From positions 1 to 24,782 of the forward strand of contig JAGRLX010000028.1 of NCBI GenBank assembly GCA_020441605.1: a stretch of 24,782 nucleotides of DNA, read 5' to 3'. Numbering within the stretch: the first letter of the stretch is position 1; each line of letters starts with the position of its first letter. Shown in pieces: positions 16,197 through 23,864 of this stretch. The position numbers and the translations under genes are program-made. The stretch is from Alphaproteobacteria bacterium. GTDB lineage: Bacteria > Pseudomonadota > Alphaproteobacteria > Rhizobiales > Aestuariivirgaceae. Under the pieces are notes generated by a model, which saw nothing but the letters and a program-made list of their open reading frames with translations, had not been told where the DNA came from and did no database searches.

Positions 16197-16804
16197 CCGA
16201 CAGCGACCATGACAACGCCCGCCATCACGAGAAGATGGCCAAGAAGAAGGCCGCCCGTGACAAGATCATGGCCGGAAAGACGATCGAGAAGGGCCTGCTC
16301 ATCGTCCACACCGGCAAGGGCAAGGGAAAGTCGACGGCTGCCTTCGGCATGGTGTTCCGCTGCATCGGTCACGGCATGCGCTCAGGTGTCATACAGTTCG
16401 TAAAGGGGGCATGGTCCACCGGCGAGCGCACTGTGCTGGAGAAGTTCCCAGATCTCGTCACCATCAAGGCCATGGGCGAAGGCTTCACCTGGGAAACCCA
16501 GGACCGCGAGCGCGACATTGCCCATGCCCGCGCCGCCTGGGAGGAGGCCAAGGCAATGATTGCCGATCCGTCCTACCGGATGGTGCTGCTCGACGAGCTC
16601 AACATTGTGCTGCGCTATGACTACCTGCCGCTCGCTGAAGTCCTGAGCGTGCTGCGCGACCGCCCGGCGGACAAGCATGTTGTCGTGACCGGCCGCAACG
16701 CCAAGGACGAGTTGATCGATATCGCCGATCTCGTCACTGAAATGGAGCAGGTGAAGCATCCTTTCCGTTCGGGCGTGAAGGCCCAGGCCGGAATCGAGTT
16801 CTGA
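16193..16804 (+). CDS. cobO: Cob(I)yrinic acid a,c-diamide adenosyltransferase CobO (BtuR/CobA type)
   Basis: CobO transfers the adenosyl group from ATP to the reduced cobalt of the corrinoid. The 203-residue protein has the family P-loop HTGKGKGKSTAAFGM (39-53), followed by QFVKGAW, the Walker-B-like VLLDELNIVLRYDYL (about 124-138) and VVVTGRNAKDELIDIADLVTEM, and ends in the usual KHPFRSGVKAQAGIEF. Length and all motifs are normal. It overlaps cobN by four bases and is the last gene of the first cobalamin block; a 247-bp gap follows. Confidence 0.97.
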   Translation: MTDSDHDNARHHEKMAKKKAARDKIMAGKTIEKGLLIVHTGKGKGKSTAAFGMVFRCIGHGMRSGVIQFVKGAWSTGERTVLEKFPDLVTIKAMGEGFTWETQDRERDIAHARAAWEEAKAMIADPSYRMVLLDELNIVLRYDYLPLAEVLSVLRDRPADKHVVVTGRNAKDELIDIADLVTEMEQVKHPFRSGVKAQAGIEF

Positions 16805-16964
16805 ACCGCAGCAAGGCCGGGCGTATCGGTAAGCAGCTGCGTCAGGTTGCCTCTGGCGACGCAATTCCGCAACACCATGTCGCGGCCTTCCTTGACCCCA
16901 CCCCGTCATGGCCCTAGGAACTTCGCCTGCAGCGTCTCCACTGATGGGACTGAGAGCAAATTCC

Positions 16965-17003
16965 GGTGCGGCCGACCCAAGCGGGGCCAATGCCGGAGCT
17001 GCC
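16965..17003 (+). promoter_or_regulatory. Riboswitch-core-like segment upstream of cbiX (divergent or decayed cobalamin riboswitch)
   Basis: This 39-nt segment aligns without gaps to the core of the canonical riboswitch at 10415-10453 with 32 identical positions. Shared blocks are GGTG, CGACCCAA, CGGGGCCAA and GCTGCC. Beyond it the invariant CCGCAAC and the B12 box are absent, so it is not a standard aptamer. Its end can pair with the cbiX ribosome site. The similarity is seen directly; regulatory activity is inference. Confidence 0.55.
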
Positions 17004-17030
17004 TTCCGTGCCGGATATGCCGGCGACGCT

Positions 17031-17044
17031 GCCTTGAGGAAGGC
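17031..17044 (+). promoter_or_regulatory. Hairpin containing the cbiX ribosome binding site
   Basis: GCCTT (17031-17035) and AAGGC (17040-17044) form a stem around GAGG, so the Shine-Dalgarno GAGGAAGG (17036-17043), eight bases before the cbiX ATG, is partly locked in a hairpin. GGAAGGC (17038-17044) can instead pair fully with GCCTTCC at 17001-17007. Confidence 0.5.
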
Positions 17045-17051
17045 GGATACG

Positions 17052-18173
17052 ATGTCAGACAAACTCGGCGTGATGTTGTGCGGCCATGGCAGCCGCGACA
17101 AGGAGGCCGTGCGCGAATTTGCCGTGCTGGCCCAGCACCTGAAGGAGCGGCTACCGCAGTACCCGGTCGAATATGGCTATCTCGAATTCGCGACACCCAT
17201 CATCCGGACGGGGCTCGACAGCTTGAAGTCCCAGGGTGTCACCCGTGTGCTCGCCGCACCCGGCATGCTGTTCGCCGCCGGCCACGCCAAGAATGACATT
17301 CCTTCCGTCCTGAACACCTATGCGGCGCAGAACGACCTGAGGATAGACTACGGCAAGGAACTGGGCATCGATCCGAAGATGATGCGCGCAGCCGCCGACC
17401 GCGTGCAACAGGCGCTGGACGGTTGGCCCGGCGATGTGCCGAAACATGAGACAATGCTCGTGGTCGTCGGCCGCGGGGCCTCCGATCCTGACGCCAATTC
17501 CAACGTATCGAAGGTCACGCGGCTTCTGTGGGAGGGCTTTGGCTTCGGCTGGGCTGAAACCGCCTACTCGGGTGTGACTTTTCCCCTCGTCGAGCCGGCC
17601 CTCGAACATGCCGCGCGCCTCGGTTACCGCCGCATCATTGTCTTCCCCTATTTCCTCTTCACCGGTATCCTGGTGCAGCGGATTTACGATGCGACGGATG
17701 CCGTTGCAGCACGCCACCCCGCGATCGAATTCGTCAAGGCCCCCTATCTGAACGACCATCCGCAGGTGATTGCCACCTTCGAGGAACGCATCACGCAAAT
17801 CCTCACCGGCGATATCGCCATGAATTGCCAGATGTGCAAATACCGCACCCAGGTTCTCGGTTTCGAGGCGGAAGTTGGTGCCGCTCAGGAGAGCCACCAT
17901 CACCATGTCGAGGGTATCGGAACCAGCGCCGATTGTCCCTATTGCGACGGCGTGTGCAATGGCCGCTGCAAGACAGAGACCCCGGCACTGACCTTCGATC
18001 CCGCTGCACCCGTCAGGGTCACGATGCCCGGTTCTGGCCATGCCCACCACCATGGCGGCCATCACCATCATCACGGCCACCATCATGACCATGATCACCA
18101 CCATGGCCATACCCATGCGCCCTATCCGCATGCCGATCATCCGCTCGGCCCGAAGAGCCTGAAAAAATCGTGA
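17052..18173 (+). CDS. cbiX: CbiX-type sirohydrochlorin cobaltochelatase, long form with iron-sulfur motif and histidine-rich tail
   Basis: CbiX inserts cobalt into sirohydrochlorin in the early-insertion pathway. The 373-residue protein has two CbiX/SirB chelatase halves: GVMLCGHGSRDKEAVREFAVL to about 125, with GMLFAAGHAKNDIP, and VVVGRGASDPDANSN to about 250, with FPYFLFTGILVQRI. A tail with MxCxxCxxR follows (C259, C262, R265), the motif known to hold a redox cluster in long CbiX proteins. A second cluster, CPYCDGVCNGRC (C295, C298, C302, C306), and a tail of about 20 histidines (330-360) complete it. The frame is open back to 16908, but the ATG at 17052 has GAGGAAGG upstream and gives the family N-terminus. 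Its presence beside CobN is unusual; it might have another role in this pathway. Confidence 0.92.
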   Translation: MSDKLGVMLCGHGSRDKEAVREFAVLAQHLKERLPQYPVEYGYLEFATPIIRTGLDSLKSQGVTRVLAAPGMLFAAGHAKNDIPSVLNTYAAQNDLRIDYGKELGIDPKMMRAAADRVQQALDGWPGDVPKHETMLVVVGRGASDPDANSNVSKVTRLLWEGFGFGWAETAYSGVTFPLVEPALEHAARLGYRRIIVFPYFLFTGILVQRIYDATDAVAARHPAIEFVKAPYLNDHPQVIATFEERITQILTGDIAMNCQMCKYRTQVLGFEAEVGAAQESHHHHVEGIGTSADCPYCDGVCNGRCKTETPALTFDPAAPVRVTMPGSGHAHHHGGHHHHHGHHHDHDHHHGHTHAPYPHADHPLGPKSLKKS

Positions 18174-18784
18174 TCCACTATCTGCGCGATCCAGAGGCGA
18201 TCTACGCCCAGTCTTTCGCCATCATCCGTGCCGAGGCAGATCTGTCCGCGCTTCCCGGCGATGCCACGGACGTGGCAACCCGCGTCATCCATGCCTGCGG
18301 CATGCCGGAGATCGCCGGCGATCTGCGGATCTCGGATGATTTCGTTTGTGCCGCCCGGTCGGCCTTGGCCGAAAGAAAGCCTGTCCTGGCCGACGCCGAA
18401 ATGGTCCGGCACGGAATCATCGTCAAGGCCTTGAAGGTCATCTGCACACTGAATGATCCGCAGGCGCGGGAGTTGGGCATCGCGGCGGGCATCACCCGTT
18501 CGGCCGCCGCCGTCGAAATGTGGCGCCCGCATCTGGAGGGCGCGGTTGTCGTGATCGGCAACGCGCCGACCGCGCTCTTCGCACTTCTGGAGATGATTGA
18601 TGGCGGTGGGCCGCGGCCAGCCGCAATCGCCGCCTTTCCGGTAGGTTTCGTGGGCGCCGCCGAGTCGAAAGCCGAGCTCGTGGCCAATCCCCGCAGTGTA
18701 CCCTATGCCACACTTCTCGGCCGCAAAGGTGGCTCGGCCATGGCGGCTGCCGTGATCAATGCCCTGTCGAGAGGTGCTTCATGA
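18170..18784 (+). CDS. cobH: Precorrin-8X methylmutase CobH (CbiC)
   Basis: CobH moves the C-11 methyl group of precorrin-8X to C-12, giving hydrogenobyrinate. The 204-residue protein begins IHYLRDPEAIYAQSFAIIRAE, typical of the family, and has the catalytic histidine H41 in RVIHACGM. Other conserved parts are DAEMVRHGI, GITRSAAAVEMW, VVIGNAPTALFALLEM and PVGFVGAAESKAEL. The start is a GTG that overlaps the cbiX stop (GTGA); no other start fits the family N-terminus. It overlaps cobL by four bases. Confidence 0.96.
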   Translation: MIHYLRDPEAIYAQSFAIIRAEADLSALPGDATDVATRVIHACGMPEIAGDLRISDDFVCAARSALAERKPVLADAEMVRHGIIVKALKVICTLNDPQARELGIAAGITRSAAAVEMWRPHLEGAVVVIGNAPTALFALLEMIDGGGPRPAAIAAFPVGFVGAAESKAELVANPRSVPYATLLGRKGGSAMAAAVINALSRGAS

Positions 18785-19989
18785 ACAAGTGGCTCACCAT
18801 CGTCGGCGTGGGAGAGGACGGCTATGCCGGCCTTTCGGCCCGCGCCCGCCTGGCCGTCGCGACGGCCCAGGTGATCGTCGGATCGCAACGCCTTTTGGGC
18901 GTCCTGCCGCCGCACAATGCCGAAGTTCACGAGTGGCCACAACCCTTCGCCGCCGTCGTGGACCGCATCCGACCGCTGCGGGGCCGTAGCACCGTCGTCC
19001 TCGCAACCGGTGATCCGTTGAACTATGGGATTGCCCGCAAACTGCTGACCTTCATTCCCTTCGCCGAAATGGAAATCATTCCGGGCCTGTCGGCCTTCTC
19101 TCTTGCGGCCGCACGGGTCGGCTGGTCGCTGCCCGATTGCGATACCCTGACGCTGCATGGCCGCGATGCCGCCACCATCGAGGCCTTCATCCAGCCCGAC
19201 GTCCGCCTCATCGTGCTCACGGCCGATGCCACGACCATCCCCGAAGTCGCCCGGCGGCTGGTGGCGCGGGGCTTCGGCGGCAGCAGCATGACTGTATTGG
19301 AAAACATGGGCGGACCCAATGAACGCCAATCGTCTTTCATGGCGGATCATCTGCCGGAAACACAATTCTCCGACCTCAACACCCTCGCCATTCACTGCGT
19401 TGCATCACCCGGAGCCCAGATCCGCTCCCGGCTCGCGGGTCTTGCCGATGAGGCTTACCTGCATGATGGCCAGATCACCAAGCGCGAAGTCCGCGCCACA
19501 ACGCTGGCCGCCCTGTCGCCGGCCCCTGATCAGCTTCTCTGGGATGTGGGCGCGGGATGCGGTTCCGTCGCCATCGAATGGATGCGCGCCGCCCGGGGTT
19601 GTGAAGCCATCGCCTTCGAATGCGAAACCGCACGTATTGACATGATGGCGGCCAATGCCGACCGTTTGGGTACGCCGCGTCTGAAGATCGTGGCAGGCCG
19701 GGCGCCGGCAACCCTTGCCGGGGAGCCTGCACCGCACGCGGTATTCATCGGCGGAGGCCTCGGCGTTCCCGGCGTCTTCGAAACCGCCTGGGACGCCCTA
19801 AGGCCCGGCGGCGTCATGGTGGTGAATGTCGTCACCATTGAAGGCGAATTGCACCTGTACGATCTGCACGAAAAGCATGGTGGCGACCTCACCCGCATCG
19901 AGGTTTCGCGCCTTACCCGCATCGGCGATCTTCGTGCCCTGAAGCCGCGCATGGCCGTCACCCAATGGCAGGCGCTCAAACCATGGTGA
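18781..19989 (+). CDS. cobL: Precorrin-6Y C5,15-methyltransferase (decarboxylating) CobL (CbiE-CbiT fusion)
   Basis: CobL methylates C-5 and C-15 of precorrin-6B and removes the C-12 acetate carboxyl. The 402-residue protein is a fusion. Residues 1 to about 205 form a CbiE-type tetrapyrrole methylase (LTIVGVGEDGYAGLS, VLATGDPLNYGIAR, IIPGLSAFSLAAARVGW). Residues about 215-400 form a CbiT-type Rossmann methyltransferase with the SAM motif DVGAGCGSVAIEW near 252-264 and IGGGLGVPGVF. This fused form is typical of aerobic-pathway genomes. It overlaps cobH by four bases and cobI by seven. Confidence 0.96.
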   Translation: MNKWLTIVGVGEDGYAGLSARARLAVATAQVIVGSQRLLGVLPPHNAEVHEWPQPFAAVVDRIRPLRGRSTVVLATGDPLNYGIARKLLTFIPFAEMEIIPGLSAFSLAAARVGWSLPDCDTLTLHGRDAATIEAFIQPDVRLIVLTADATTIPEVARRLVARGFGGSSMTVLENMGGPNERQSSFMADHLPETQFSDLNTLAIHCVASPGAQIRSRLAGLADEAYLHDGQITKREVRATTLAALSPAPDQLLWDVGAGCGSVAIEWMRAARGCEAIAFECETARIDMMAANADRLGTPRLKIVAGRAPATLAGEPAPHAVFIGGGLGVPGVFETAWDALRPGGVMVVNVVTIEGELHLYDLHEKHGGDLTRIEVSRLTRIGDLRALKPRMAVTQWQALKPW

Positions 19990-20690
19990 AAGCCGGAACA
20001 CTCTATGGTGTAGGGGTCGGTCCCGGCGACCCCGAACTCATGACCATCAAGGCCTGGCGCCTGCTGTCGACCGCACCCGTCGTCGCCTATCTCGCCGCCA
20101 ATGGCAGGGACTCGACCGCCCGCGACATCGCAACGCCATTCATTCCGGAGGATGCGATCCATCTGCCGATCGACATGCCAATGCGGGTCGAGCGCGAACC
20201 GGGCGAGCGCGCCTATGATGCCGGTGCCGCCGCCATCGCCGGCCACCTGCGCGAGGGCCGCGATGTGGTCATGCTCTGCGAAGGTGATCCCTTCTTCTAC
20301 GGCAGTTTCATGTATGTCTTCGTGCGGCTGGCCCAGCAATTCCCAACCGTGGTGGTTCCCGGCGTGACCGCAATCACCGCATCGGCCGCTGCGCTGGGCC
20401 GGCCCCTGTCGGCGCGCACCGAGGTCGTGAAAATCCTTCCCGCCACCCTTCCCGGCGACCGCCTGCGCGAAGAGCTTCTGATCGCCGAAAGTGCTGCCAT
20501 CATCAAGGTCGGCCGTCATCTCCCGCAGATCCGCAACATCCTCGGCCTGCTCGATCTCACGTCCCGCGCCCATGTGATTGTCAAGGCCACCCATGACGAT
20601 CAGCAGGTCATGCCGCTCGCTGATTGGCGCGGCGAAACCCTCCCCTATTTCTCGACCGTCCTGGTCTATACGGGCTCTGAACCATGGTGA
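19983..20690 (+). CDS. cobI: Precorrin-2 C20-methyltransferase CobI (CbiL)
   Basis: CobI methylates C-20 of precorrin-2 with SAM to give precorrin-3A. The 235-residue protein shows the tetrapyrrole-methylase motifs GVGVGPGDPELMTIKAW near the N-terminus, VVMLCEGDPFFYGSFMYVF (about 90-108), VVVPGVTAITASAAALGRPL and AAIIKVGRH. The ATG at 19983 begins MVKAGTLYGVGVG; an ATG six codons earlier inside cobL is less likely. It overlaps cobL by seven bases (ATGGTGA) and the next gene by the identical seven bases. Confidence 0.95.
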   Translation: MVKAGTLYGVGVGPGDPELMTIKAWRLLSTAPVVAYLAANGRDSTARDIATPFIPEDAIHLPIDMPMRVEREPGERAYDAGAAAIAGHLREGRDVVMLCEGDPFFYGSFMYVFVRLAQQFPTVVVPGVTAITASAAALGRPLSARTEVVKILPATLPGDRLREELLIAESAAIIKVGRHLPQIRNILGLLDLTSRAHVIVKATHDDQQVMPLADWRGETLPYFSTVLVYTGSEPW

Positions 20691-22492
20691 AACCGGCAAT
20701 CTTCATCCTCGGTGTCTCCGCCCTGCCCCTGGCCCACACGCTGAAGACGGCATTCGGCGGCGAGATCCACGCCCCGCTGGGCATGGAAGGCGCGGATGTC
20801 CCCTACCGGAAGGCGACCGACCATCTGGCCCACCTCTTCGTCGCGGGTCGGGCCATTGTCGGCCTCTGCGCCAGCGGCATCCTCGTCCGCGCCGTCGCTC
20901 CCCATCTCGCGGACAAGCATCAAGAACCGCCCGTTATCGCCGTCGCCGAGGACGGCGGGTCGGTTGTGCCGCTTCTCGGCGGCCACCATGGCGCCAATGA
21001 CCTGTCCCGCGCGATCGCCAGCCGCCTGCAGGCCCATGCCGCCATAACCACGGCGAGTGACATCAGATTCGGCGCGGGCTTGGATCAGCCGCCGCCCGGT
21101 GTAACCCTCGCCAATCCAATACATCACAAGGCCTTTGCAGCACGCGTTCTGGCTGGCGAGTCGATCCGCATCGAGGGCGAGGCACCCTGGCTCGCTGGCT
21201 GTCTCACGTCGCCCGAGGCGAAGCTCCGCGTGGTGGTGACCGAGAAAAGCACTGCCGGCTCCGAGGATTGCCTCGTCTACCATCCCCGCTGCCTTGCGGT
21301 CGGTGTCGGCTGCGAGCGCGGCGCCAGTGCCGAAGAACTGATCGAGAACGTCGAAGCCGCCTTGGCCGACGCGGGCCTGAGTCGACAGTCCGTGGCGTTG
21401 GTTGCCTCAATCGACATCAAGGCCGATGAACCGGCCATTCACGCACTCGCGCGTCATCTGGGCGTGGAAGCCCGGTTCTTCGCGGCGCAGGACCTGAAGG
21501 CCGCCGAGCCCTTGCTGGCTACCCCGTCGGAACTGGTCCAGAAGGAGGTCGGCGTTGCGGGCGTGGCGGAGAGTGCCGCGCTCGTCGCCTGCGATTCCCA
21601 CGGCGAACTTCTGTCCGTGAAACGCAAGTCTAAGCGCACCACCTGTGCCATTGCCGGCAGCTTTACTGGCCATGCGAAGGAAGTGCGAAATGCCCTTCCC
21701 TTCGCTGCCCCTCTGCCCGGCAGGGGGCGTGGCCTCCTTCATGTCGTCGGCATCGGCCCCGGCGCTTCCGATTGGCGAGCTCCGGCTGCCTGTGCCGCTC
21801 TCACGGCCAGCAGCGACTGGGTCGGCTACGGCCTCTACCTGGATCTCGTGGCCGACATCCTAGATGGCCAGACCGAACATCGCTTTCCCCTGGGGGGCGA
21901 GGAAGACCGCGTGCGACACGCCATCGCCCTCGCCAAGGAAGGCAAGGAGGTGGCCCTCGTCTGCTCCGGCGACGCCGGCATCTATGCCATGGCGGCGCTC
22001 GTCTATGAGATCGTGGATCTCGAACCCTGCCGCATCGCGGTTGACGTCATTCCTGGAATTTCGGCCTTCCAGGCCGCCGCGGCCAAGGCAGGGGCCATGA
22101 TCGGCCACGACTTCTGCTGCATCTCGCTCTCCGATCTTCTCACACCGTGGGGCGTCATCGAGAACCGCGTGAAGGCCGCGGCGCAAGGCGATTTCGTGGT
22201 GTCCTTCTACAATCCCCGCTCGCTCAAGCGTCGCAGCCAGCTGGAACGCGCCTTTACCATTCTTCGGCAGCACCGCCCCCCCGCTACGCCCGTGGTGATC
22301 GCCTCAAACCTGGGCCGTCCGGAAGAAACCGTGAGGATCGTCTCCCTGCAAGACTTCGATCCCGAAGAAGTCGACATGCTGACCCTGGTGATGGTGGGCT
22401 CATCACAGTCGAAATCCTTCGCCCGCGGCGACGGCCGGACCTATGCCTATACGCCACGTGGTTATGCCAGAAAAAGGGAAGCCGCCGAATGA
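20684..22492 (+). CDS. cobJ: Fusion of CbiG (precorrin-5A hydrolase type) and CobJ (precorrin-3B C17-methyltransferase)
   Basis: The 602-residue protein joins two enzymes. The N-terminal half is a full CbiG. The CbiG_N region (about 55-110) contains [16 protein letters not shown] and [19 protein letters not shown]. The CobE/CbiG_C region (about 205-330) contains [20 protein letters not shown] and [12 protein letters not shown]. The C-terminal half (about 350-595) is CobJ, with [66 protein letters not shown] and [10 protein letters not shown]. CobJ methylates C-17 and contracts the ring. CbiG opens a lactone and releases acetaldehyde in the early-insertion pathway, whereas the aerobic pathway normally has only the short CobE. 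The frame is intact. It overlaps cobI by seven bases and cobM by four. Confidence 0.93.
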   Translation: MVKPAIFILGVSALPLAHTLKTAFGGEIHAPLGMEGADVPYRKATDHLAHLFVAGRAIVGLCASGILVRAVAPHLADKHQEPPVIAVAEDGGSVVPLLGGHHGANDLSRAIASRLQAHAAITTASDIRFGAGLDQPPPGVTLANPIHHKAFAARVLAGESIRIEGEAPWLAGCLTSPEAKLRVVVTEKSTAGSEDCLVYHPRCLAVGVGCERGASAEELIENVEAALADAGLSRQSVALVASIDIKADEPAIHALARHLGVEARFFAAQDLKAAEPLLATPSELVQKEVGVAGVAESAALVACDSHGELLSVKRKSKRTTCAIAGSFTGHAKEVRNALPFAAPLPGRGRGLLHVVGIGPGASDWRAPAACAALTASSDWVGYGLYLDLVADILDGQTEHRFPLGGEEDRVRHAIALAKEGKEVALVCSGDAGIYAMAALVYEIVDLEPCRIAVDVIPGISAFQAAAAKAGAMIGHDFCCISLSDLLTPWGVIENRVKAAAQGDFVVSFYNPRSLKRRSQLERAFTILRQHRPPATPVVIASNLGRPEETVRIVSLQDFDPEEVDMLTLVMVGSSQSKSFARGDGRTYAYTPRGYARKREAAE

Positions 22493-23268
22493 CCGTCCAT
22501 TTCATCGGCGCTGGACCGGGCGCCGCCGATCTCATCACCCTGCGCGGACTGAAGTTGATCCAATCCTGCCCCGTCTGCCTCTATGCGGGCTCGCTCGTAC
22601 CCGAAGAGATCGTGAGGGCGGCACCCGCCGGCGCCCGCGTCATCGACACGGCCCCCCTGCACCTTGACGAAATCATCGCCGAGATCGCGGCGGCACATGC
22701 CAAGGGCCAGGATGTGGCCCGCGTCCACTCCGGTGATCCATCCCTGTACGGAGCAATTGCCGAACAGATGCGGCGCCTTGATGCCTTGGCAATCGACTAC
22801 GACGTAACCCCTGGGGTGCCCGCCTTTGCTGCTGCGGCTGCAGCACTCAGGACCGAATTCACGCTTCCCGGGATCGCCCAGACGGTGATCCTCACCCGTA
22901 CCGCCATGCAGGCCTCGGCCATGCCGGATGGCGAAACGCTGGAACAGTTGGGCCGCTCCCGCGCCACGCTCGCGATTCATCTCTCGATCCGCAACCTGGC
23001 CTATGTCGAGCGGGCCCTGACCCCCCATTATGGCCCTGATTGCCCTGTGATTGTTGCCTACCGGATCACCTGGCCTGATCAGAAGATCATCCGCGGCACC
23101 CTGTCCACCATCGCCCGCAAGGTCCGCGAAGCCAAGCTCACCCGGACTGCCCTGATCCTGGTTGGCCCCGTTCTCGATGCCCATGACTTCCGCGACTCAG
23201 CGCTCTACGACGCCAGTCACGAACATGTGTTGCGCAACCGCAAGACCGCGGCCAAGGCCGGCACCTGA
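22489..23268 (+). CDS. cobM: Precorrin-4 C11-methyltransferase CobM (CbiF)
   Basis: CobM adds a methyl group at C-11 of precorrin-4, giving precorrin-5. The 259-residue protein has the family motifs [19 protein letters not shown] (2-20), [31 protein letters not shown] (about 76-94), [16 protein letters not shown] and [11 protein letters not shown], with [19 protein letters not shown] near the C-terminus. Length is normal. The frame is open upstream within cobJ; the ATG at 22489 overlaps the cobJ stop (ATGA), has AAGGGAA before it and gives the standard N-terminus. It is the last gene of the second cobalamin block. Confidence 0.96.
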   Translation: MTVHFIGAGPGAADLITLRGLKLIQSCPVCLYAGSLVPEEIVRAAPAGARVIDTAPLHLDEIIAEIAAAHAKGQDVARVHSGDPSLYGAIAEQMRRLDALAIDYDVTPGVPAFAAAAAALRTEFTLPGIAQTVILTRTAMQASAMPDGETLEQLGRSRATLAIHLSIRNLAYVERALTPHYGPDCPVIVAYRITWPDQKIIRGTLSTIARKVREAKLTRTALILVGPVLDAHDFRDSALYDASHEHVLRNRKTAAKAGT

Positions 23269-23327
23269 CGGTTCAAGGACTGTCAACCATTGGCTGCTAC
23301 GGTTCCGCTGCGAAAGCCGGGGGACCC

Positions 23328-23816
23328 ATGGACACAGCAGCCCAGACGACCGATCACCGTTTCGAGGGTGCCGAAGCCATACGGCCAATGACTTCTGCGA
23401 ACGAGGCGCCGAAACGGCAGCAGGACCTCTCCAATCGGGAGCTCTTCTATGAACTTCTGGTACTGTCGATGGCCAACCTCTATGGCAAGGTCCCGCTGGG
23501 GTCTTCCCTGTTCGACCGCAGCGCCATCAAGGCCGTCACCGGCCACATGGCCGACAATGACGCCGGCAAACTGGTCACCAAGGCGGAGGACTGGATTCGC
23601 CAGGAGAACCTGGTGCGGGCACAGGAAGGGCAGAAGAGCTATTCACCCTCCTGCCAGACACTCGCAGCACTGGAGGCCGTGGGTCCCGATGGCCGGCTGG
23701 GCGAGTTGATGGAACGCGCCGCCCGCGCTTACGTCGGTCAGACCCCGCCGTTGGATGTCCGCCAGGCGACGCGCCGGCTGGCTGCGTCCTTCATCTCGGC
23801 GATGAGCAAGGGCTGA
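23328..23816 (+). CDS. Hypothetical protein, unrecognised
   Basis: I do not recognise this 162-residue protein. Its first 30 residues look disordered (rich in T, A, E, P). From LSNRELFYELLVLSMANLYG (about 35-54) it looks helical, with short loops up to SFISAMSKG at the end. No signal peptide, membrane segment or catalytic motif is seen, and there is a single cysteine. A GGGGGA stretch five bases before the ATG at 23328 supports that start; an ATG at 23388 is the alternative and would drop the disordered part. It lies 59 bp after cobM on the same strand and may be co-transcribed, and it converges with the acyl-CoA synthetase gene. Nothing ties it to B12 synthesis. Confidence 0.6.
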   Translation: MDTAAQTTDHRFEGAEAIRPMTSANEAPKRQQDLSNRELFYELLVLSMANLYGKVPLGSSLFDRSAIKAVTGHMADNDAGKLVTKAEDWIRQENLVRAQEGQKSYSPSCQTLAALEAVGPDGRLGELMERAARAYVGQTPPLDVRQATRRLAASFISAMSKG

Positions 23817-23864
23817 CCGGACCGGCACCTGTGCTGAATGAAGAGCGCGACGTAGCTGCGACGC

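Noticed and set aside
16908..17051. Longer cbiX start at 16908
   Set aside because: The 48 extra codons translate the riboswitch-like segment into low-complexity A/G-rich sequence. GAGGAAGG directly precedes the ATG at 17052.
16382..17101. 239-codon minus-strand frame covering the cobO-cbiX gap
   Set aside because: Its central part is antisense to cobO and the rest crosses the riboswitch-like element. It shows no domain signal.
17151..18140. Long minus-strand open frame (329 codons) rich in methionine
   Set aside because: It is antisense to cbiX; the methionine runs are the reverse complement of the histidine codons of the tail. It has no ribosome site and no family resemblance.
19530..20699. 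389-codon minus-strand open frame
   Set aside because: It lies antisense to cobL and cobI, which are clearly coding with full motifs. Long antisense frames are common in GC-rich coding DNA.
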